Assembly (NCBI GenBank): GCA_018697195.1
Contig: CM031864.1
Location: forward strand, 19,024,249-19,088,248
From: Certhia americana
Lineage: Eukaryota > Chordata > Aves > Passeriformes > Certhiidae
Length of the DNA: 64,000 nt
Reading direction: 5' to 3'
Below the pieces are notes generated by a model, which worked only from the letters and a program-made list of their open reading frames with translations, made no database searches and was not told the DNA's origin. Both the position numbers and the translations under genes were made by a program. Within the stretch, counting starts at the first letter, position 1; the number at the start of each line of letters is the position of its first letter. Positions 27,532-41,020 of the stretch are shown piece by piece.

Positions 27532-29256
27532 CAACAAAAAAACAGCACTAAATCAAATGAATTTTTTCATCTGATGTATTTTTATACAATTTATTGTTAA
27601 TCCTGTTAAGGGAATAATTAATATATAATTATATAAAAACCCAAAGTTTTAGTACTCTATTTTGTGTTCAGACTTGCAAACCAGCAAAACATGCAAACAC
27701 TCACCTAGATAACATCTTCAGCCCAAATAGTCTTCATGCTGAAATACTATGCTATGCTGGAAATAACTGAATGACAGTAACAAAAATAATGAAGAAAAAG
27801 TTACTTTAGATCCTGTACTTATAAGCCTGGTTCAGTCCAAAGGTTTGTTCAGCCTTTCTGAAGAGCCACCTCTGTTCCCTACAGCAATCTGTAAAAGTGA
27901 GATTAAAAACACCCAGGGTATGCAGACAGACCCTTTCTAGTTCTGTTCTCAGGTGCCAATCTATAAAAAGTATAAGAAATTGTGAAAAATGAGGGAAAGC
28001 ATCATGTGGAGGATCACTCAGCCCCAACTCCATGTATTCTGAACCTCTGAACCTTTTTCCCCCACTTTGAAAGATTTTATTTAGCTTACACAATGGCATA
28101 CCTATGCAAAATTAATGTTGGGCTTCTATCTAATTGTAGTAGTACGAATATTCTTCAAGACTGAAAAAAGTTAGAGTCTGATTGCCACCAAAAACATCAT
28201 ATACATTATGGCTGTGCCACCACAGTCACTTCTGTTTTCATTTGAAAGTATTTTCTCTGAAGAGCCAGTGAAAAGCACTCAATGTATATATTGCATCTAA
28301 TAATATAAAAATTGTAGAGAGAAAAGCTTTTTCTATGTATGGATAGTGAAGAGCATCTTAATCAGGCTGCAGTGGGTAGAATTTAAATCTTGTTCACTCA
28401 ATTGGTTGACTTAATAATATCACAAAGAAACAAAGCAGGAACTTCCAACACAGAGAAGCCCTACACTGTCTGTGTTCCTAATAAGTCTCAGGTAAGAGCA
28501 CAGCAGTTTTTTCTATCTTTAAAAAGATTTCTTTTCAGCAGGACAAAAAGAACCAGTACTTGAAGTTTGGAGAAGATTTTCTGTAGTAGACTAAAAACCT
28601 CAGGCACTCAGGAATTGCTGCCTTTTGGATTTTTTTTTATAAGGAACTTATTTAATCAATTTTTACCCATGAAAACTGATAAGCACAGGTGGAATGAGGA
28701 GTTTTTTGTCTTTTTTAGTGCCTTTTGCTACCTAGGCTGGCTTAAAACCTGAGAGTTCATGCCTGTTTGGTTTTGGGATTGCGCTGATTCCCCTCACACT
28801 ATTCTTACCCCAGATCGAAAGAGGGCCAAATTTTCTGATGGCTTAAAAGCACTGAAAGGAGTGGAACTGTCCTAGCCTGAATGATGCGAACGTGAATGGG
28901 TCCCTAATGGCAGACATTTTGAGAAAAGGTAATTTCTAAATATCCCTAACGCTTGGGACCAAACTTGCTTCAGTATCACGACCTCTCTCAGCTGGAGGCC
29001 AATGCAGTTACACTTCATAAAAACCCAAACACGCCCCATTTCTTCCTTCCTGGGTGCTCACTGCTTCCTCCATACGCCACAGGGCTATTTTTCTATACCA
29101 GGCAAATCTGAGTTCTTCAAAAACCAAACAGCCTGGCATTCTACATCTCAAGAGCTTTTGCTAATTGGTAAATTAAAAAAAAGAAGTGGGGAAAATGAAA
29201 GAAAGTTTTGTCTTTTTATCTTTTTATTACTTCGAGTTTGATTTTATCATTTTAAC

Positions 29257-29274
29257 TTTTTTTTTTTTTTTTTT
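29257..29274 (+). repeat. T18 homopolymer
   Basis: Eighteen consecutive T residues in intron 12. Confidence 0.9.
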
Positions 29275-31032
29275 GTTCGCTTTTCCTAACTAATATTTCA
29301 ACTACAAAATGTTACTTGCAATGCCAGACCAGAAAATCCTGGATGACACAATTCAAATTAAAGCATTTTTTTAAATGCTAGCACTTTTTGTCTCCTACAT
29401 ATCTGAAAGTGGGGAAATCCGCTGAAATCAACACTGATATACCGAACTCTTACAAAAAAACTCTTTGATTTTCATTCTGTAACAATGACATCAAAGAAAG
29501 ACTTAAGGAAAATTGTTTGATCAACTCCACTCTTTGTGCACATGTGAGCCATAAACCCAATTTTCTACTTTGAATTAATTTGCTATTCAGAATTGTTCAA
29601 ATATTCTCTGTGAATACATTTTAGTCTGAGGACTGATCACAAACTATTCATAGCTTGTACGACTGTAAATATCCTTTGATAAAGACCAGCAGGCAGAGAG
29701 TGCTGAATATGAAGCTGAAGTTCCATTTACCCAAGCAGGACAATTAAATCTCTAAAAGTTGTTCTCACCTAAAATGAACACTGCTTGAAAGTAATTCATA
29801 GTGACCTTTTTGTGGTGAAATAGAAAATATATCCTATACAAGACAAAAACCCAAAAAACCCCACATGGTTGAAAATAATTCATGTAGGAACAGGCCTTGC
29901 CTCCTTCATGCTATCATTCAAACCAGTCTAAAGCCACTTCCCAAACTATTTACAGGGATGCATTTTTCCTGCCTTACTTCCCTTCCAATGAGCAGAACCA
30001 CAAAGAATTTCACCCACATGCACTCAGGCCCCACAAAATGTGCCTAATGGCTTGTTAATGATGAAGTGACCCAAGCAGAGGTGGCAGGGGGAGAAATACA
30101 AAATATTTCAATGGAATAAACCAAGTATCTGAAAACACACAGGGGCAGGATGCAGCTGACTCAGTTGTCAGGGGCAATACATCTTTGGAGATTTATCTCC
30201 CTCCTTCCTATCTCTTCCTTTCTAGCTCTATTTTTTTTGCTGTTTTCTTTCCTTTCAGCACAATGCTTATAAAATAAATATATTTTATAAGCCTTGATGC
30301 ATTGTTTTCTACAAAGCAAAATTTTTGGCAAACAAAAATGGTATATAGTTACCTGAAAGTGAAATCATCTTTATAATGAAGGATTTCCCTGACATTGCAC
30401 AAACAAATAGGAAAAAAAAGCCTGCAGGCAAGAGTATATTTATAATAACTCTTCTCTTGATTTTGAGAAGTAGAGGACAAAAAGTGTGGCCCATTCTTCC
30501 TCTTAATTTGATGCCAAGCAGCTGAGCTACCAATATTGCAGGTACTTGTTACAATCAGGACAATTTTTTGGAGAGCAGAACAGGGTGAAAAATTCCCTGC
30601 ACATTGCAAGCAGTGGGTCTACTTCCCCCTAAACAGGGTAAAGGATTGGCCTGAAGGCAAAAGTACACGAGCTGCAGTGCAGGGCTGAGAGACAGGAGCT
30701 CAGCTTTAGATCTGATGCAATTTTTGACATTAATTTTCTTTAGATGGAGAAAATGCCTTACCAGAGTGATATGGCCTAATTACATTTTCTGGCCTTTAAC
30801 AAAGATAGACTGTGAAAGCAAGTAGTTGTATTACTGTTATTTTTCACAGAGAGCCTTCTCCCACAAGTCCTACTGCCTGGAAGAGTTTTCCTGAATACTC
30901 CCATCACACTCTGGCTTTCTCCAGTTTTAAAGTCTGATCTTAAAACATCCCTTTTCTCCCTTGCTTCCGCCATCCTCTCTCCAATTATTCATTAATTAAC
31001 TTTGTGGTAAATATGTTTATATTATTTCATAC

Positions 31033-31153
31033 AATCTCTGAATGATTGTGGTTGGAAGGACACATGGGGACTATCTCATCCAACATCCTTGCTCAAAGCA
31101 GAGTCAACTACAACAGGTTTGCTCAGGGCTCTGTCCACTTTTACAGAGATTTT
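31033..31153 (-). mobile_element. CR1 retroposon, 3'-end relic, minus orientation
   Basis: Read on the plus strand this is the reverse complement of a CR1 tail: ACAATCTCTGAATGATTGTG, then GTTGGAAGGACACATGGGGA, then CATCCAACATCCTTGCTCAA, AGCAGAGTCAACTACAACAG and TTTGCTCAGGGCTCTGTCCA. These match the familiar avian pattern of tail octamers, GGTTGGAAGG, TCATCCAAC, GCTCAAAGCAGGGTCAAC and GCTCAGGGC. The element runs the same way as DPYD and is truncated and diverged. Its boundaries are approximate. Confidence 0.87.
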
Positions 31154-34100
31154 CTAAGCTCCTGCCTGGCTTTCTCTTTCTGTAACAGACATATTGCTTA
31201 TTCAGAGGCAAGCATCTAAATTACCAGGCTTCCTGAACCTGCCTTTAATTCACCTTTTTTGCAAATGGTGCTTTATTGCTGCATGCTAGTGCTTCATATG
31301 TTGTTCTAGCTAAACAAAGGGATCTTCATTTTTTTATCTGCAGTTATCCTGAAAAGAAACAGACAACATAACTAATGGCTTCAAATTCAAGCTTCCTGGG
31401 AACCTCAAAGTTCTGGTATTCACTGGGAAATAATGTATATTTATGCATGCTCAAGGAATATATGAGAATGGTCAATCTTGATAAAGAATCAACATTATAC
31501 CCTTCAGATACAAAGCCCATATATTTTCTGACTGCACAGGTAAAGAAAAAATAGAAAATATACTATCATGGTTCCAAATAACACCGTGATGTGCTCTAAA
31601 TTCATCTCAAATAATGTCTTAATGAAGTGCAATTTATATCAGTTGGGATCCAGACCTCTAATCTCTAAATGTATCACGTACATTTCAGTCCAGGAAAAAC
31701 ATAAAAGACACTTTCACACTGGAAAGCTATGGTAAAGGAGAAAATGGATTTGAGTAAATGAAAACTTACTGTAAATTAGAAAAAAAGTCACTTTTAAAGA
31801 GGGATTTTATTGAGAAGAAGATGGCAGCTTGTCTGTCAAATATGGGAAAATAGCCACAGGTTAAGTGTATGAATAGAGCAGACGTAAAGCATTAAGACTG
31901 GCACAGTCACCCAAGAAGAAAATACTGGAACTGTCTTTGCTCTCAAAGATAATTAAAAGTTAGTCCTGCAATAATTGTGAGTTACCCTGAATATAACTAT
32001 TATACTATTAAATCCATTCACTGATCAAAAAGAAATGAGTGGTAACTGAGGCCTAGAAGAGAACAGCAGCCTATATTGCTTCTGCACAGGATCATAAAGT
32101 CACTGCTGGACAAAAGCAAAGGCTTACAATCCCCAAACTAAATAAATCACTAAGGTTTAATTTAATTGAAATTTTTATGTCATTCATGAAATAACAAAAG
32201 AAGGTTGAATTGTGAGAAAATATGAGTAGTAGAAAGTTGCATCAATTGGGCTGATTCTGTTTGGATCTCTAAAGCCTTGCAAGGAAAGGTACTAGGAAGA
32301 CTGACTGTATTTCCTTACAGGTTCTACTCCAGCTATCCTTAGTTAGGCTTTGACCGGTCATGTTTATAGAAACTAACCTGACACAGCTGCAGGCAACAAT
32401 TCTTGAGATGAACCTATGCCTCATATAGTGGGAGGAATATGTTAAGAGGCAGGAGATATTTAGGCAACTAATGATGGAAAGTTTCCAGCATAAGAGCAGC
32501 CAAGAAGCTTCTGTAAATAACTCTCAGTATTGAACATAAGGCATTTCTGCTGAAGAGTCCTGGAGTCTGGATCTCACGCCTGACTTGACCACGTGCCAGA
32601 GCTTGCAGTGACTGGAGTTTCAGGGCACATATCAGCCCCATCTGTTCGCTTAGCCTTTTGCCTGGAGTAGGTTGGGATACAAGCAGCGTGCTGTTCAAAC
32701 ACTGCATTCTGCAAGTAGTCAGGATGGCGGGTTTGAATTACACTCTTTGACATTGTCCTGGATTAGCTGACAAATCCTATGGAATAGTTTTATTTTGATG
32801 AAGACTGACTGCATCATTTATAGAGCCTGGTGCCGAGACAGGCGCTGATTTTGGAAATGGCTACCTACTCCTTAAATGAAATACAGACAGTATCAATGCA
32901 TTTATTTAAAATTTAATGTGTACTTGATTCAGACACTCAGTTCACAGGACAGTTGCCTGCTTTAGAATCTCACAGCAGAGAGAAAGTAAAGTGGTGTGTA
33001 AGAGTATTTTTACATTTGCTTTTGGAAGTTTCCAGAATACAGTTCAGCTGTGAACTGAGTGCATGCACACACATGTGAGTACAAAGGCAGGCACATGTGC
33101 ACACACCTGTCCCTACAAACAGGACGGCAATACAATCCTTCTCTTACCCTTCTTTAAACAATTCCTTTAAAAACAAACTCCTCCAGTCACTAAAATTTCT
33201 ACCAGGTCCAAACACTGGTGAAGTAAATTGCCAAATTACAGCATTTTGCACCACAGCAACCAGATTTTACAAGGGCTGCACATCCAAATAAATGCCCTTG
33301 GGCAACCCATTCATCTAACAGCTGGAAAGGTGACACTTGACATTTGGAAACTTTCCTGTGAAGATTGCTGTAAGGCTTTCCCATTAGCTTCCTGGTGAGA
33401 CTGTAAGGTTGAATAAGCTGCCTTGAAACCTGCAAAGGGTAACAAGAAATGCTCTAATATCACAAGTCTGCTTGATTTAAAATTCTAATTCTCAAGCCAT
33501 GACTATTCAGATTTTTTTACAAAGTATTAAATACATTCCAGAGGGGTGGAAAAAAAAAAAGCTTTGATGAGGAAACAACATGATAAAGGAGGGTTTTGTA
33601 AATGATACCTGTATTTCTAAGAGGTTGAATAAGGAGACAAAAAGGAGGAGATACCTTCTCTCCCCTACCAATTCCCCAAAATCACTGTGCATTGAGAAAT
33701 TAAGCAAGCAGGTCAGGGATTAAAGATGTTTCACACTCAGCATTTTCATGGGGTTTAAGAAGGCAGGACACAAACAGTGCTTTAGAACAAGTGCGAAAAA
33801 ATATGCACAGATACTAACAACAAGCTTTCAGTTGAAGTATTTTTAGGAAGTGAAATCAGACCCCAACAGCATGAAATTGCACAAACATGCAATCAGAGAG
33901 GCTTTGAGCAGATGGATGGGGGAGAAAGACATTGAGCTGTTACAGTCCCAACTTCAGTTGTTCAAATCTCTTTATGTGGGAGAATGAATCATGTATCATG
34001 TTTCTTAAAAGTTCCCTGCACTAGGAACACACATTTTGTCACTTGGTTCTCCAGGCTGTGTCTCTGTCTCAGGAGGTTTCTATTCAGCTGCTCTAGACTT

Positions 34101-34780
34101 TGTGCTCTTCTACTAGAAAAATTAGGGCAGAGTCAACAACATGCAAGAAGGTCCAAAGGGAGACATGTGGTTACCAGGCTTTTCAAGTCTGTACATCTTA
34201 CATTTCTCAGGTAAATTCTCCTTTGCATTATTTGCCTCTGTGCATTCAATGTTTAGTTTTTGTCAAGCTCTTGTATCCAGTTTATCAGTCTCATCAGAGC
34301 AAATTTCAGTTTCAGTGTAGATAACCTGAGCGTTCTGTAAACTGCTAGTAAACTAAAAATGTCTTCCCCAGGTAACAACATTGGCAGTAGTTAATTTTTA
34401 CTTTATGCACTACTGGAAGATTTTACTTTTTAATACTTATGGAGCTCACTCCTTTTCCCCAATTACCCAATTAGGGCTTCTGCTTGCAGTATCTGTTGTG
34501 CAGGGAGGCTTACTACCCTTGAGTGGAATTCAGAGCTGGGGCCAAGAAAATGTTGCATGAATTTTAGTGTTAAGATAATGTAAGAAAGCTGAGATCATCT
34601 ACCCAAACTCTAATATGTGATTGAAGCTGAATGAATCCGTAATGTTCTAATCACCAGATAATCTAAGTGTATTAGTTTCTCAAAATCTGTACGATTAATC
34701 AAACCACAATGAAATTATTCTTAGAAGTATCGAAAAGCAGATAAAACTGGAAAAGAGAAAAATACTTTTGAAGAAGTCAC

Positions 34781-34965
34781 CTGGATGTATCTGTGCATGT
34801 ACCAGGAAGCCTGTTTGCCATCGTTCACGGATTCCACTGTAGTGTTGGCAGTACCACCAATGTCACCCCCTGCAAACACCCAGGGCTCACTTGTTTGCAT
34901 AGTTTCTGGGTCTACTTCAGGGAGACCCCATCTGTTAAACTTGATAGGTGCCATAGCCTCTCTGA
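34781..34965 (-). CDS. DPYD: Dihydropyrimidine dehydrogenase, exon 12 (second half of FAD domain)
   Basis: This 185-bp exon encodes residues equivalent to 447-508. It starts [20 protein letters not shown], continues [15 protein letters not shown], then [20 protein letters not shown]. The FAGGD aspartate (human Asp481) and the [12 protein letters not shown] helix contact FAD, as in the glutamate-synthase-like flavin module this enzyme shares. After GGD the bird reads IGGTAN where human has VVGLAN. The acceptor AG is at 34967-34966 and the donor GT at 34780-34779. The intron before is phase 1, completing the valine codon, and the intron after is phase 0. No frame disruption is seen. Confidence 0.97.
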
Positions 34966-35875
34966 CTGTAATTAAATAAATGACAAATATGTTAATAAAA
35001 GGAAGAAAAAAACATTGCTAAAACCTGTCAAATATATGCCGATGAGAATAAGAAAATTTAATGCTGAGAAAGATACTCATTAAAGAAAGAACTCTCATTA
35101 AAGCCAAAGCTATCCTGACTTAAAATTGAAATTCAGACCATCCTACAAGAAAGGCTCACTTCAAAACTTATTACACATATTAAGAATGAAACCATAAAAC
35201 CACAATCAAAATTAAATGGTTACAAGAAGACAACATATTTTGTATTTTTTTCACTACCATTTCTAAGAGCATATATTAAGAGATTTTAGTATTTTTCATG
35301 CTGCTAGAAAACAGCACATATAGGCATTTTGCACATGAAATATTATTGTCCTCCAAATAATGCAGATGTGAAATTAAAAAAATATTTTTATACTGCATGG
35401 CGTTATATAAATGTCATTAAATACACATATATACTCAGAAAAATATTCTGTTAATATTTTTGAAATTACTATATTCACAAGGAACTTCAAATTCGTTTCA
35501 TGGAGAGAATAATCTTTTCAATAAATATTTGTAGCAAATTTGGATGGCATCTTCCAAAATAGGGGGGGCCTATATAGCTTTGTCTGCAGTAACCAAACAT
35601 TCTGCAATAAAATGCAGCTTAAAATTTCAGTGTCCCTCAGGGACATACCACTGGCAGATGCAGATTGCCAAGGTCAATTAAACCAATGTAGTTGCACTGT
35701 CAAAAATGTAAAAGAGAAACCTGCCAGTTTCAGACCAAGATTTCTCCAATACAAAGGGCAGAGTCATGGTATTGTCCCAGTGCACACCTCAGTACAGAGC
35801 AAGTTTCAAACACAGCCTTCCCACACATCACAGTGATGGGATTTTCATCCAAGGCTCTGTGTCTCCTTTCACCGC

Positions 35876-35900
35876 CAAATCATATATTAAATCATATATT
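35876..35900 (+). repeat. 12-bp tandem duplication
   Basis: AAATCATATATT occurs twice back to back in intron 11. It is probably a simple slippage or repair duplication. Confidence 0.8.
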
Positions 35901-38900
35901 AGAAGTATATTTCAAAGTAGAGGCTATGTACAATCAGGGGCAAAATGATTAAACAGGAAGCAGGGCACAAACATTGTCACCTATTTGTCCCACCTACACT
36001 CTTCTCCTTAACCTTAGCATTTACAAACATATCCAGAGGGCTCAAATTCAAAGGAATTTTTTGCAACTTGCTCAGAAGCCTGAGTCAGAGAAGACAGTTC
36101 TAAGCTGCAAGGCTGTAGCAGATTTTCTACCAGAAGTAGTTAATCTCTCTGCAAGACCTATTGCTTGCACAATCTCTCCCACCTGGCATATACATGTGAC
36201 TTAAGTTGACAAAAATAATATTTGGGTAGCTTCAAATTCAAAAACTTAAGAAATTATTTCCTGTAAAAGTATTTAAATTACTGAAAGATCACATGGAACA
36301 CAACCTTCAGACTGAGACATTTTTCATCGGAAAATGAGAGGTTTGGTTTGTTTGGGTTTGGGCTTTTTCTGTTTGTGCAAGTTCTTTTAAAGGAAAGAGT
36401 TGGCTGATAGCAGTTTTATCAAAAATCCTTCAGAAATCAATACATTAACTTTCTCTTTGTGCCTCAGACTGTCTGTACGTCAAGAAAGCTTTTGATCATC
36501 TTATTTTTGTCATATATAGGATAACTTATTGCATGCAGTGGTATCATCTCAGCATGTGGTCTAGACAGCTCTCACAACTTAAATATGTACAGGCTTGTAA
36601 AGACATGTTTGGAAAAAAAACAGAGGAAAATTTGGTACTGCAGGATTTGGTAGTGGGGATTTAATAGATGACTTCTGTCTGAGATAGGACCAAACCACAG
36701 TAAAGGTGTCTGAGGACAACATGCTGTTGAAAATGTAGTTTTTCAAAAGAAATGATGTAAAACTGGAAGTTCTGACTACTTATTTCATCTTGTGGAAAAA
36801 TAGGGTATTACCTCTGCTATCCTGTATCTATTACATTTCTCAAATCTCTTTGGATTGCTTTGTTCTAAAATAGCTGTCTGGACATAATTATACCAAAAGC
36901 TTTTTGAGTGTGAAGAATGCCCAACATATCTTCACCTGAAACATCTCTCCAGGCCCGGGGATTTGTCTGCCTGATCAGTACTTTTAAAATCGAGAAAGAA
37001 CATTTCCCTGGTGGCAAGGTTGACACAGTATCCAACTGTTATTTCTTTCTTTCTTATAATCTCCAAGATTAAGGTTATATAAAAGAAAGGCCATGGTTCA
37101 AAAGCATTTTATGTAAGAGCTCCTAGCATCCTCACGATTTGGATCTGTTACCTGGTGCAGTTGGGAGGCTGAAGAGACCACCTCCCAGACCACCTGCACA
37201 AAGAAGGGGAGAATTTTTGTCTTCAGAAAGGGAAGTCCCTTCTCTGCCCCTGCAAGGGAGAGAGAGCCCAAGAGCCAAGTGTGAGCTTGAACTATTGGTT
37301 CTCTGAATTGGTGTTTCACACTGAACAACAAACAAACCAGATATTTCATGTTTGGCGCATGATTTGGGACAGAGGCAGAGAGTATCTTGAAAAACCTTCA
37401 CCCTCTCAGTTTCAATCTTCAAAGTTTAAAACTAATGTATCTTTTCTCTTGAAAATTCAAGCTACAATCCTGTTTGTGCTGCTGTCTCCTCCCCAGCCTA
37501 GTGAGATATTATATATCATATGAAAAGATCCTTCTGGATGGAAGACAACATACAATTTAATTATTCTACTGCTATCAAGTGATGCTAACACAAATAACAC
37601 CAAACAAAAGGACAGTGCTGAATATATTTTCCAAATTCACTATATTCACAGAGCAAACAAACACAAATGGAAACACAGCAGCAAATTATAACATTTGCAA
37701 AAGCAATATTAAAATATAAGTGAATAAGAAAAAATATTTTAATTAAGAAAACAAATCAAATGGAAAAGATTCCTCAAATAAAGCTTTAAAAGTGAGTCTC
37801 TGTGTGACTGCCATGACTAATTATGCATCTATGTAATGTGTGTTCAATTTGGGCTTATTTAAATAGCAGAAATGCTCATTAGCTGCAGTATATCTGTGAA
37901 GCTTCAATAAACAGTTTAATGGTTTTTATGTTTAACCAATTTTGTAAGTTCCTATAATTTTAGCTTTAGTAGCTCATTAATGGTATTTCTGAAATCCATC
38001 TTACAGAATTCCTTTAAAGCGAATAGTAGCATTAGTTCTGAAAAATACAAATATACTGTAACTTTCTTAATCTAAAATGTATAACTACAGCTGTCACATG
38101 CACTGAATAACTGCTGACACTGCCCAGTCTAAATGTCCAGCAAACAAAGAAAGGCACAATCATGCTTCCAGCATTCTCCACCCCACTACTGTCCTGAACA
38201 GGATTAAAAAGTGGTTTGACTGGATAAAGCTGGGTCCAGTTACAGTAGGAAAGAGAATCCTGCTCCAAGCTGCTGCTGACTTTCTTGTCTGTCTGTCACC
38301 AGCAAGCAGAAGTGTCTGAGGTCTATCAACTCAAAGAGCAGAATTTCTGCCCTAAGTAAGCAGGGCCTCAGAAATCATCATGAAGCCACTTCTGGATTTT
38401 GGGAATAGGTAACCATTTCAGAGTGTGGAACTGCTGCACCCAAACTCGTTCAGTAAACCTATTTTCAGTAAAACTAACCTATTAAATGACTCAGCAGGAG
38501 AACTCCTACCTATTTCAATAGGAATCATTTGAATGTATATAAATTTCAGTTTTATATAACAATTTTTTTACAAATCTGGTGACTCAAAGCCTGTTGGTGT
38601 GAGGCAGATGCTGTGCTAGCAGGGAGATGCCAGGGCATTCCCAGCTGGGCTATCACAGCCTCTCTTCCCCTCCTTTACTCTTTCATTAGATGGCCAATAC
38701 TCCAATACTCTGAGGTCAAAGTTACCTAGTTGTCTGAGCAGGCTCTATGAAGAAACACAACAGTCCTTCCTAACTCCAGAATTCCTGGTTTCTGTGCCAT
38801 TTGGAGTTCTATATCTGATCAAAGGAAAACTGAAATCTTTTTTCACTTATGGGGTCACAGCTCTGCAAACATTTTTCCTTTGGTCATTAGCAAATGCTTC

Positions 38901-40605
38901 TCAAACTGTAGAAATAAAAATTAACTATGAGTGGGTTAAAGTATAAAATTGTAAACAATTTGGGGAAAGTTACCTTTACTGTATGTTGAACTACTCTAGG
39001 GGAGCAGTAAGCCTGGGGTATGCTGCTGCAGTTTCCAAGAAAGGTGACTAAAGTTGTACTTAAAGTAAAAGCAAAATATCTGAAAGTTTTGACTGATTTC
39101 TGGAATTATGAAGTAAAGTTCTGCCCTTCAGTCACGATACAATAGATAGCTACTACCAGCATTTTTATATAACATATTTTGGTTCACAAATAACTTACTA
39201 TTTCTGGGATTTTTTTTACAAAGGCGGTACTTGGATTTTGCTTGGGTATTTTTTCATTTCTCCTTTTTGCTGTTCCAAGAAAATAAAACAGACACTATCA
39301 TGCTAAGATTCAGTGTTCTGGTTACATGGGAATTCTCTTTACTGCTGCCTGCTGAACAGAGTGTCAAACTAAACTTAGGTTGCCAGTCCCCTATCCTGGC
39401 CTATCCCTAGTCCTTTGTTCTACGCTTATTTTTGTAGTGCATTTTGAGCACTATTTTCCATACTTTCTCCATGGTTCTCCTTGGAAATTCATGAAAATAA
39501 ATCAGAGCAAGGGAATTTGTTACAAAATTTTGCAGTCCAAAAGTACCATTCCCTTTGCTTATCAGAAGGAAATAGGTTAGAAAAGGTTTATTCAAAGGTC
39601 AGACTTTAAAGCCAACAGGACTGGTGTTAAGCAGGATTTAGAGGCTCCACACAGTGGGAGGGAGCACACAGAGTTGCAATTGGATATGTTGAGTAGTTGC
39701 AATTAGGAATGGTGACAGAAGATATTTCAGTAATTCATTAATACATTGTAGACATCAAAAATAAGAAACTAAGCAAAAAAGCAAGATGCAAAGGAAAAGT
39801 ACAGAATTCCTCTTACAGCTCTTTATTTTTGTGGGTCAGTTACAATGGCTTGAAGGCTCTGGTAAGCTTTGCAGTTAAAATAAAGTAGCTTGTACTTGCA
39901 AAATTTTTTTTTCTTCAAGAAGAAGCAAAACATTTTTCTTACTCCATCTGCAGTAGCTGGATTTGAACAATTTGTTGGGCTGTTTTTTTACTGGGTTTAG
40001 TAAAATGGTAACCTCCTTAAAACAGTTTAGAAGTCCCTGTTTCATCTGTAAGCAACCCCAGGAGTCAATTTTTTTTAAGTAAGTGAAGCATTTATATGAT
40101 TCCCAACGGGAGGATGAATACCCACTAGAACTGTTGCTTAAAACCACAATTAGCATTTCATTTTAACAAAACAAAAGACTAAATACCTATTGTGAATGCA
40201 CGAAATCTCAGTTGCAAATTTAATAGCTACCATGCAAGAATAGGAAACATCTTGTTGAGAATAATAGACTAGAAAAAAACTTTCTAACCTATGAGCTATT
40301 TCTGCTCAGTCACCCACACACTTATGGTTTCTTATAAAACTTTCCAACATGAGCATCAAGGCTGCCCTGAACACTTCGTTGAACTGGGGCTAAGTCTAAT
40401 TTTAATCGCTCTCGTTTTGACAGTATTTTCTTTATTGTTTTGTCAGCAGAACCAGATTTTATAGGCTGTAACTTGCTATCTTAGCCCATACCAATACTGC
40501 ATTTGCAGTTCCCTGAGGTACCTTACGAATTAGGTCAATTGATAGAGCTCTTTGTATGAGCAGCAATTAACATGTTTATTCAACCTGCACCTGAGTCACC
40601 CAGTC

Positions 40606-40750
40606 ACAGAATAATTGAGACAAGAAGGGCCCTCTGGAGGTTGCCTATTCCATTCCCTTCAAAGTTAGATCAAGTTCCAAGTCAAATCAGTTTGCTCATG
40701 GCATTGTCCAGTTTTGAGTACCTCAAGTATTTTCATCTCCATCTTTTGAT
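40606..40750 (-). mobile_element. CR1 retroposon, 3'-end relic, minus orientation
   Basis: Plus-strand text CACAGAATAATTGAGACAAG, AAGGGCCCTCTGGAGGTTGC, CTATTCCATTCCCTTCAAAG and CATGGCATTGTCCAGTTTTG, then AGTACCTCAAGTATTTTCAT, follows the reverse complement of the CR1 3' region (tail octamer, GGGACCTCTGGAGGTCAT, GTCCAGTTGGGTTTTGAATA). It is diverged and 5'-truncated. It lies in intron 11, in the same orientation as the gene. Confidence 0.85.
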
Positions 40751-40980
40751 GGGGAATACCTGAATATTTTCATCTCTTGAATACAGAAGTGTACTTCATT
40801 TAGAAAAACCAATCAACTACACAAACAAAACACCACAAGAAGATGGTGTTTTGGTGGTTTGATTTGTTTGGGTTTTTTTTCCTTCTTCACTTCTTTTTGT
40901 TATGTACACTGACATAGTCTGGAGTTTTGGTTGTAATCCAGCTCAATGATGAAAAGCAAATTTGACTTCCATTAAGACAG

Positions 40981-40983
<3 letters not shown>

Positions 40984-41015
<32 letters not shown>

Positions 41016-41020
41016 AGAGA
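40984..41020 (+). repeat. A29 run followed by GA repeat
   Basis: Twenty-nine consecutive A residues (40984-41012) and then four GA units. No retrocopied gene body is recognisable upstream, so it is called as a simple repeat rather than a retrogene tail. Confidence 0.93.

Larger units (their letters stand above)
27512..34780 (-). other. DPYD: DPYD intron 12
   Basis: A phase 0 intron of 7269 bp between exons 12 and 13, with GT at 34780-34779 and AG at 27513-27512. It contains a CR1 relic at about 31033-31153, a T18 run at 29257-29274, and otherwise unremarkable AT-rich sequence. No other exon or RNA gene could be supported. Confidence 0.93.

Noticed and set aside
34721..34954. Apparent 77-codon minus-strand gene starting at an ATG
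   Set aside because: It is the inside of DPYD exon 12 read from an internal methionine through the donor into intron; the same applies to 27239-27445, 43002-43295, 44793-45053 and 47957-48178.
34785..34979. Plus-strand open frames over exon 12
   Set aside because: These are antisense shadows of a conserved DPYD exon.
40984..41012. A29 tract as the tail of a processed retrogene
   Set aside because: No coding or RNA-gene body and no target-site duplication was recognisable upstream.
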